Below, in pieces: positions 7,117 to 12,373 of a stretch of 13,896 nucleotides of DNA. The stretch covers positions 36,991 to 50,886 of the forward strand of contig DHFO01000008.1 in NCBI GenBank assembly GCA_002402295.1, read 5' to 3'. Positions within the stretch are counted from its first letter, which is position 1, and every line of letters begins with the position of its first letter. The DNA is from Caldiserica bacterium UBA4822. GTDB lineage: Bacteria > Caldisericota > Caldisericia > Cryosericales > Cryosericaceae. A program made the translations under genes and the position numbers. The notes under the pieces were generated by a model. The model was given only the letters and a program-made list of their open reading frames with translations, was not told the origin of the DNA and did no database searches.

Positions 7117-8421
7117 ATGGAAAAGAAGCTTGCGGTCGTTGGCCTTGGGTACGTCGGTCTTCCTCTCGCCTTGACCTATGTTCTCGGAGGGTTCCAGGTT
7201 GCCGGCATCGATGTTGACGTACACCGCGTTCAAGCTATACGGTCGGCCTCGCTGGGCATGCGCGAGGACTTCGATGGCGTTCCAGTGAACGATGTGTTGC
7301 GGAAGTGCCTTGCAGACGGGAATCTGGTGGTGACAAGCATGTTCTCATCCCTGCCACGGGACATCGAAACGTACATCATTACCGTAGGCATCCCCATTGA
7401 CGACGATTGGAGTCTCGACATGAGTATGCTTGCTTCGGCCTGTCGGTCACTCGGGCAGTTGCTCAAGCGAGGAGACCTGGTCATTTGTCGATCCACTGTG
7501 CCTGTTGGCACGACCCGTGGATTGGTGATGCCGGCGCTCGAGGAAGCGAGCGGCCTGAAGGCGGGTGTGGATTTTGACTTGGCCTACTCGTCCGAACGTA
7601 TTGCTGAGGGACGGGCCTACGAGGAGTTCCGCACCATGCCCCTCGTAGTCGGCGGCATCAATTCCCACAGCCTCGAGCGAGCTGCTGAGGTTCTGGGGGC
7701 GATCAACACAAAGCCGGTATTCAAGGCATCCTCGATTGAACTTGTCGAAGCAGCCAAGATGTTTGAAAACGCACAGCGTGACGTCAACATCGCAGTGGCG
7801 AACCAGGTCGCGCGTTTTGCCAACCGGTTCGACATTCCCGCGTGGGAGCTCATCGATGCCTGCAACACTCATAGCCGGGTGAAGATTCTCGCGCCGGGCA
7901 TTGGTGTCGGGGGCCACTGCATTCCCTATGCTTCCCCGTATCTGTTCGGGTCTCTTGCAGATGTGGCTGAGCGTGAGGAGCTACTTCCCACCTTTGTCTC
8001 CGCACGTCAGGCCAATGCTGCTCAACCAGCCTACATTGCAGGGCGAATGGCGCAGGCTCTACACGGGACATCGGGGCGGCGCGTGCTGTTTGTCGGCATC
8101 GCTATGAAAGACTACTCCGACGACGTCACAGTCAGCCCTGCCGTGGTTCTCGCGCGTACCTTGAAGGATATGGGCGCAGTGGTCCATGTCCTCGATGACA
8201 TCGCTGATATTCCCGCCGGATTCGATCGTGAAACCGACCTGCGGGCTGCCGTCCGGTGGGCGCAGGCGGCAGTGTTGCCCATCCGGCAGTCTGGAGTCGA
8301 TTATGAAATGTTGAGAGAACTCGTGCTGGAGGCACAGGGAGGGCTGTGTGTCTGCGATTTCCGGGGGATCTTCCGGGACGATCCCGGCTTCGCCGGTCAA
8401 CCCTGGTACATGCGTCTGTAG
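7117..8421 (+). CDS. UDP-sugar 6-dehydrogenase, UDP-HexNAc (WecC/WbpA) type
   Basis: NAD+-dependent enzyme that oxidises C6 of a UDP-hexose or UDP-HexNAc twice to give the uronic acid donor. Its 434 residues include the N-terminal NAD-binding GLGYVGLP (9-16), TVPVGTTR, YSSERIAEGRAYEEF, the central catalytic helix VEAAKMFENAQRDVNIA with Lys214 and Asn218, and the nucleophile in GVGGHCIP with Cys268. A UDP-binding domain follows to the C-terminus. The ERIAEG and RDVNIA patterns favour the UDP-ManNAc/UDP-GlcNAc dehydrogenase branch over UDP-glucose dehydrogenase. The residues after the nucleophile (HCIPYASPYLF) differ from the usual HCIPVDPYYL. GGAGG 5 bases before the ATG at 7117 sets the start; an in-frame ATG at 7099 overlaps the previous stop but lacks such a site. 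The WecG-like gene that follows suggests its product is used as a ManNAcA-type donor. Confidence 0.9.
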   Translation: MEKKLAVVGLGYVGLPLALTYVLGGFQVAGIDVDVHRVQAIRSASLGMREDFDGVPVNDVLRKCLADGNLVVTSMFSSLPRDIETYIITVGIPIDDDWSLDMSMLASACRSLGQLLKRGDLVICRSTVPVGTTRGLVMPALEEASGLKAGVDFDLAYSSERIAEGRAYEEFRTMPLVVGGINSHSLERAAEVLGAINTKPVFKASSIELVEAAKMFENAQRDVNIAVANQVARFANRFDIPAWELIDACNTHSRVKILAPGIGVGGHCIPYASPYLFGSLADVAEREELLPTFVSARQANAAQPAYIAGRMAQALHGTSGRRVLFVGIAMKDYSDDVTVSPAVVLARTLKDMGAVVHVLDDIADIPAGFDRETDLRAAVRWAQAAVLPIRQSGVDYEMLRELVLEAQGGLCVCDFRGIFRDDPGFAGQPWYMRL

Positions 8422-8443
8422 GGGCAGGGACGGTTGGATTGCC

Positions 8444-9919
8444 ATGTCTGAACGCATCTATGTCGCCGGTATTCCGGTGGACAACGTGGACATGGATGAG
8501 GCCGTTGCGGTCGTCGGGAAGTATGTGTCGACAGGCCACCCGCACATGGGTGTCGCAATCAACCCGGAAAAGGTCATCAAGGCGAAGCAGGACAAGGGCC
8601 TGGAGCGCATTCTTCGCAGAAGCGACCTCAATTTCTGCGATGGTGTGGGTATTATCTGGGCATGTCGCATCGTGTATCATGAGCGCATACAAGCCCGGGT
8701 TACGGGAGTGGACCTTTTCCTGCGCCTGCTGGACGAGGCGAATGCCCGGCACTGGCGCCTCTACCTTGTCGGGTCGCGTCCGGAGGTCATCCAGAGGGTT
8801 GTGCGTGTGATTGTTGAGCGGTACCCGGAAATCGATGTCGTTGGCTTTCATGACGGTTATTTCAGTGCTGAGCAGGAGCCTGCGCTTGTTGTTGAAATCG
8901 CAGGAGCACGGCCTGACCTCATGTTTGTAGGCATGGGCAGCCCACGGCAGGAGAAGTTCATTTTCGGTCATCTGAACGAGATGCGCGTCCCTTTCGCAAT
9001 GGGTGTTGGAGGAAGCTACAATGTGCTGTCCGGCGAGTTCAAGCGCGCTCCGGACATGGTGCAACATCTTGGCCTGGAGTGGCTGTACCGGTTCGTCCTG
9101 GACCCGAAGCGCCTGCCACGTGTGCTCTCACTGCCACGTTTCCTGGGCATCGTTGTTCGCTCTCCCAGGGAACATCTGGACAGTATCCAGTTCTTCGGGA
9201 TCCGCATCAGCAATCGTGACTTGGAAGAGCTCCTGGAAACGGCACAAGCAATAATCACAATGGGGGGTTCGCACCTGGTAGTAACGCTCAACGGTGAAAT
9301 GGCCGCTCGTGCGTTCCGCGATCCTGACTTTCTCGAAATTGTGCGTCATGCAGAACTGGTAGTCGCGGACGGCGTTGGCATCGTCTGGGCAGCACGGATT
9401 CTGGGGTCACGCATCGAGAATCGCGTTCCTGGAATAGAATTCGCCTCATCTCTCCTGGCGTTAGCCGCGGAGAACCGCTACCGGGTGTACTTCCTGGGTG
9501 CAAAGCAGGAGGTAGTGGAGCGTGCCGTCATAAACTGTACTGCCAGGCACCCTTCGCTGCAGGTAGTGGGCTTTCATTCGGGCTATTTCGACAACAGTGA
9601 AGAGGAACGGATTGTCACGCAGATACGCGAGGCGCATGTGGACATACTCCTGGTCGGCATGGGCGGCGGCGTACAGGAGAAGTGGATAGACCACCATCGC
9701 AACCTGGGTGTTCCCCTCGCAATCGGAGTAGGGGGCACATTCGACGTCTGGAGCGGAGAGGTAAAACGTGCTCCTGTGGTCGTTCAGAGGACGGGCACTG
9801 AGTGGTTGTACAGGCTCATCGTGCAGCCGAGCCGTATACGGCGAGTCGGCAGCATCTTCTATTTCATGTTCCGGGTACTCGAGCAGAGAATGTGCTGGCG
9901 GAGGCCCCCAACATCGTGA
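8444..9919 (+). CDS. Tandem two-domain WecG/TagA/CpsF (GT26) glycosyltransferase
   Basis: The 491-residue protein holds two full GT26 domains, at about 1-245 and 248-491; single-domain relatives are usually about 200-260 residues. GT26 enzymes move ManNAc (TagA) or ManNAcA (WecG) from UDP to GlcNAc-PP-polyprenol. Domain 1 shows INPEKVIKA, CDGVGIIW with Asp66 (aligned by position with the proposed catalytic Asp of TagA), RVTGVDLF, VGFHDGYF, GSPRQEK (Gln169, Glu170), KRAP (200-203) and GLEWLYR. Domain 2 repeats these as LNGEMAARA, ADGVGIVW (Asp309), RVPGIEF, VGFHSGYF, GGGVQEK (Gln411, Glu412), KRAP (441-444) and GTEWLYR. Domain 2 has lost the usual Pro of G-x-P-x-Q-E, and domain 1 has Asn in GGSYNVLSG where Asp is common. 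The ATG at 8444 is chosen because the fold begins there, although its Shine-Dalgarno site is weak. The end overlaps csaB as GTGA. Confidence 0.92.
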   Translation: MSERIYVAGIPVDNVDMDEAVAVVGKYVSTGHPHMGVAINPEKVIKAKQDKGLERILRRSDLNFCDGVGIIWACRIVYHERIQARVTGVDLFLRLLDEANARHWRLYLVGSRPEVIQRVVRVIVERYPEIDVVGFHDGYFSAEQEPALVVEIAGARPDLMFVGMGSPRQEKFIFGHLNEMRVPFAMGVGGSYNVLSGEFKRAPDMVQHLGLEWLYRFVLDPKRLPRVLSLPRFLGIVVRSPREHLDSIQFFGIRISNRDLEELLETAQAIITMGGSHLVVTLNGEMAARAFRDPDFLEIVRHAELVVADGVGIVWAARILGSRIENRVPGIEFASSLLALAAENRYRVYFLGAKQEVVERAVINCTARHPSLQVVGFHSGYFDNSEEERIVTQIREAHVDILLVGMGGGVQEKWIDHHRNLGVPLAIGVGGTFDVWSGEVKRAPVVVQRTGTEWLYRLIVQPSRIRRVGSIFYFMFRVLEQRMCWRRPPTS

Positions 9920-10977
9920 AACGCCTGCTGGTAATCGGCTACTACGGATTTGGCAATTTCGGCGACGAGCTGATTCTGTCGGGCGTGCAGGCGGAACTGG
10001 CGGGCCTTCCATGCGAGGCCGTATTTGCCGTCCATAATCCCCAGCAGTATGCACCGCTCTGTTGTTCTCGGCACAGTCTGGTCGACCGGGGTGACCCCAG
10101 GGCCATGAACGAGGCGGTCACTCGTTGTGATGCCGTCATGCTCGGCGGAGGCGGGCTCATCCAGGACGCCTCGAGCTGGCGGAGTTCCCTGTATTACCTT
10201 GGAATCATCCGCTGGGCAGCTTTGCGGGGGCGTACGACCGTGTCGTATGCGCAAGGCATAGGACCGGTGACCAGGGATTGGATACGCAGACTGGTACGCG
10301 GCGCCTTCGAGCCTATGGCCTACGTCGACGTCCGGGACGAAGCCTCCCGCGCTCTGCTGGCGGAGTGCGGCATTGATCCGGCTCGCGTCACTGTCTCCTG
10401 TGATGTTGGCTTGGCGCACCTGGTGGGACAGTATGGCACGCCCCCGGCTCTCCCGGGGCAGGAACCTCACATCGTAGCTTGCCTGAATCCTCGCTTCGGT
10501 TGGACGCCACAGCAGGCCGCCCGGTTTCTCGCCCTTCTGGCGGATCCCCTGGGGGCGACCATTGACCTGGTGGTGCTCTTCCCAGGCTCCGACCTTGCCT
10601 ATACGCGCGCAGTACAGGAGGCCCTGGCAGTCTCGTCCAACTTGGTCCAGGCGCCTACCGCGGAGGTTCTGACCAGCCTCTGCGCCGCAAGTACAATGAC
10701 GGTGGCAGGCCGGTATCACATGGCTGCAGCGGCGGTTGCGGCAAGGGCTCGCATTGTAGCGCTCGCGTATGATCCAAAACTAGCTCAACTTGGAGCGTAC
10801 TGCGGTTTTCCTTCGATTTCAGCGACCGTAACAGCAGAGCGGGCTGCCGATGTTGTGCGGTCGGTGCCACTGGAACCGGCATCGGCCGCAGTCCTGTCAG
10901 CAGTGAGAACTGCCGGAGCACAGCGTGTGAGCCACCTTGGTTCGGTTTTGCACATGCACGGTGATGAACCTGAGTAG
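9916..10977 (+). CDS. csaB: Polysaccharide pyruvyltransferase CsaB
   Basis: CsaB-type enzymes transfer pyruvate from phosphoenolpyruvate as a ketal onto a wall-polymer sugar, in characterised cases ManNAc, making the group that SLH domains of S-layer proteins bind. The 353-residue protein begins with MKRLLVIGYYGFGNFGDELIL (Gly-rich loop at 8-18), then LGGGGLIQD (76-84), YAQGIGP (111-117), VDVRDEASRALL and GRYHMAAAA (265-273) with His268. All are hallmarks of the pyruvyltransferase (PF04230) family, and length and order match CsaB rather than longer exopolysaccharide enzymes. The GTG start overlaps the upstream stop, with GGAGG 11 bases before it. A TagA-like gene directly upstream repeats an arrangement expected for pyruvylated ManNAc-GlcNAc polymers. 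SLH proteins themselves are not in the window. Confidence 0.92.
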   Translation: MKRLLVIGYYGFGNFGDELILSGVQAELAGLPCEAVFAVHNPQQYAPLCCSRHSLVDRGDPRAMNEAVTRCDAVMLGGGGLIQDASSWRSSLYYLGIIRWAALRGRTTVSYAQGIGPVTRDWIRRLVRGAFEPMAYVDVRDEASRALLAECGIDPARVTVSCDVGLAHLVGQYGTPPALPGQEPHIVACLNPRFGWTPQQAARFLALLADPLGATIDLVVLFPGSDLAYTRAVQEALAVSSNLVQAPTAEVLTSLCAASTMTVAGRYHMAAAAVAARARIVALAYDPKLAQLGAYCGFPSISATVTAERAADVVRSVPLEPASAAVLSAVRTAGAQRVSHLGSVLHMHGDEPE

Positions 10978-11632
10978 CCTTCTGAAAACTGCGTTGCTGG
11001 ACAGGGCCTGTTTCCTGTGCGGGGAGGATTCGGTGTTGCCTGTCTGCCCGTCGTGTATCGCCCAATTCAGGCGTTGCGATGCTGGCTGGGAAAAACGGGA
11101 GCTGGCAGCAGGGACCGCAACCGGATTCTCGCTGTTCTGGTATGAGGGTCCTCTCAGACAGGCAGTACTTCAGATGAAGGTACAGGGAGAGTTCCAGCTG
11201 GCTCGGCAGCTGTCGTCAATCCTGGCAGAAAGCGTCCGCTCGCTTCCCATGGATGATGCGCCCCTGGTGCTTCCGGTTCCGCGCTTTGGCCGCCAGGACC
11301 CAGGGCATCACTTTCCCTGCATCGCCAGCGCTGCGGTATCTCGCGAACTGCATGGCGAGTGGACGACAGCGCTGGTGCAGAAGGTGCGCAGAACCCAACT
11401 GCAGACCAAGGTGTCGGATACAGCCCGTCTGACGAACGTGGCAGATGCGTTCGCTGTGCCCGCCGAAGTGCGCCAGCGTCTCTGCAAGCGGACGATCATC
11501 ATCGTCGATGATGTTCTCACGAGCGGAGCTACGATCTGCGCCATGCAGGAAGCCGTTCTGGAAGCGGGCCCGAATCAATGTTTCTACTTGACCCTGGCCC
11601 GGAGTCGGGCTACAATAGGCTTAGGCTTCTGA
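10964..11632 (+). CDS. comF: ComF family phosphoribosyltransferase-like protein
   Basis: A 222-residue cytoplasmic protein with the two parts of ComF: an N-terminal zinc-ribbon of four cysteines (Cys16, Cys19, Cys28, Cys31 in CFLCG...CPSC) and a type I phosphoribosyltransferase domain ending in IIIVDDVLTSGAT (residues 178-190), the PRPP-binding motif. WYEGPLRQAVLQMK and LPVPRFG are also typical of the family. In competent bacteria ComF helps internalise transforming DNA, but many non-competent genomes carry it (GntX/ComF) and its reaction is not settled. The ATG at 10964 lies 14 bases inside csaB and has no strong Shine-Dalgarno sequence, so coupled translation is likely; the GTG at 10961 is adjacent. 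Its role in a polysaccharide cluster is unclear. The coding end hosts the hpf promoter. Confidence 0.9.
   Translation: MNLSSLLKTALLDRACFLCGEDSVLPVCPSCIAQFRRCDAGWEKRELAAGTATGFSLFWYEGPLRQAVLQMKVQGEFQLARQLSSILAESVRSLPMDDAPLVLPVPRFGRQDPGHHFPCIASAAVSRELHGEWTTALVQKVRRTQLQTKVSDTARLTNVADAFAVPAEVRQRLCKRTIIIVDDVLTSGATICAMQEAVLEAGPNQCFYLTLARSRATIGLGF
11588..11616 (+). promoter_or_regulatory. Sigma70-type promoter for hpf (and probably secA)
   Basis: TTGACC (11588-11593) and TACAAT (11611-11616) are separated by exactly 17 bases, matching the -35 and -10 consensus at five of six positions each. The promoter is inside the 3' end of comF. Transcription would begin near 11623, leaving an untranslated leader of about 45 bases before the hpf start at 11669, which has a strong Shine-Dalgarno sequence. 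It is the best promoter match noticed in the window. Confidence 0.65.
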
Positions 11633-11668
11633 AGGCAAGAGGCTAATCTGCTGCAAAGGGAGGCACTG

Positions 11669-12205
11669 ATGAAGGTAGAACACAAGTCGAAAACACTCGA
11701 TATCCCTCCGCGCATTCTTGCCTATCTGAACGACAAAGTCAGTCGGTTTGACAAGTTCTTCCGCAAGGAACCAACGCTCGGCGCGAACCTCAACTTCCTT
11801 CGGGGCAAGTATACATGCGAGCTCACGCTCGAGGTTTCTGGGCGCGTCATCAAGGCATCGGGACAAGGTCCGGACATGGAGAGCTCAATTGATGCTGCCT
11901 GCGACAAACTCGATGCTCAGATTCGCAAGTTTCATGCGCGCGTATTCCGCAAAGACTTCAAGGCCGTTGGTGAACTAAAGGGGCTGTTTCAGTCAGAGGT
12001 CCCCGTGGAGGACGTCGACGAGATACCCGAACGGATTCTGAAGCGCAAGGAATTTGAGATTGTGCCAATGTCCGAGGAGGAAGCAATCCTCCAGATTGAG
12101 ATGCTGGGCCATCAGTTCTTTGTCTATCGGAGCGACACCAGCAACAAGGTTTGTGTTCTCTATAAGAGGACTGACGGGGGATACGGCCTTATAGAAATCG
12201 ACTGA
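11669..12205 (+). CDS. hpf: Long-form ribosome hibernation promoting factor (HPF)
   Basis: HPF binds the 30S subunit at the decoding centre and, in its long form, dimerises 70S ribosomes into inactive 100S particles in slow growth or stress. The 178-residue protein has an N-terminal S30AE/YfiA domain (about 1-98; KVEHKSKTLDIPPRI, LEVSGRVIKASGQGPDMESSIDAACDKLDAQIRK), a linker, and the C-terminal dimerisation domain (about 124-178) with KEFEIVPMSEEEAILQIEMLGHQFFVYRSDTSNKVCVLYKRTDGGYGLIE. That second domain is what marks the long form. The ATG at 11669 is preceded 5 bases upstream by AAAGGGAGG, one of the strongest ribosome sites here. It has its own promoter inside comF. hpf directly before secA is a frequent arrangement in bacteria, so co-transcription with secA is expected. 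Confidence 0.96.
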   Translation: MKVEHKSKTLDIPPRILAYLNDKVSRFDKFFRKEPTLGANLNFLRGKYTCELTLEVSGRVIKASGQGPDMESSIDAACDKLDAQIRKFHARVFRKDFKAVGELKGLFQSEVPVEDVDEIPERILKRKEFEIVPMSEEEAILQIEMLGHQFFVYRSDTSNKVCVLYKRTDGGYGLIEID

Positions 12206-12215
12206 ACGGACAGCT

Positions 12216-12236
12216 CCTCCGGCATGACGCCGGAGG
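12216..12236 (+). terminator. GC-rich hairpin after hpf (terminator or attenuator-like, no U-tract)
   Basis: CCTCCGGC (12216-12223) pairs perfectly with GCCGGAGG (12229-12236) around a five-base ATGAC loop, 10 bases after the hpf stop. No run of T follows, so it is not a canonical intrinsic terminator. It may be a weak terminator, an mRNA 3' stabiliser for hpf, or part of secA control. Confidence 0.45.
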
Positions 12237-12359
12237 GGTGTGCAGGCATACTTCCTGCTTAGCTCTGTCGGGTGCCATAGAAGGCCATCCGTGCTGGGCA
12301 GGTGCTTGTTACAAGTTTGCGTGGTGTCCTGTCTGCAGCGCATTGCAGGGGCAGCGCAC

Positions 12360-12365
12360 GGAGGT
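12360..12365 (+). promoter_or_regulatory. Shine-Dalgarno site of secA
   Basis: GGAGGT is 8 bases before the ATG at 12374. It fixes the start of the open-ended secA frame, whose first residues (MGLLSAF) resemble SecA N-termini. Confidence 0.75.
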
Positions 12366-12373
12366 AGTGTTTC

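Larger units (their letters stand above)
12206..12373 (+). other. hpf-secA intergenic leader with inverted repeats
   Basis: These 168 bases contain no convincing gene and no recognisable promoter pair. They hold a strong hairpin (12216-12236, listed separately), a small inverted repeat GCAGG/CCTGC (12242-12246 and 12254-12258), the palindrome CTTGTTACAAG (12305-12315), and CTGCA/TGCAG (12333-12337 and 12344-12348) just before the secA ribosome site. Together they could form a structured leader that modulates secA expression, but none is matched to a known regulator. Confidence 0.45.

Noticed and set aside
8132..9067. A 311-codon minus-strand open frame, and likewise 9859-10719 minus (286 codons)
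   Set aside because: Both lie antisense to clear family genes (dehydrogenase/GT26 and csaB), have low-complexity His/Arg/Pro-rich translations without family motifs, and are expected by chance in GC-rich DNA.
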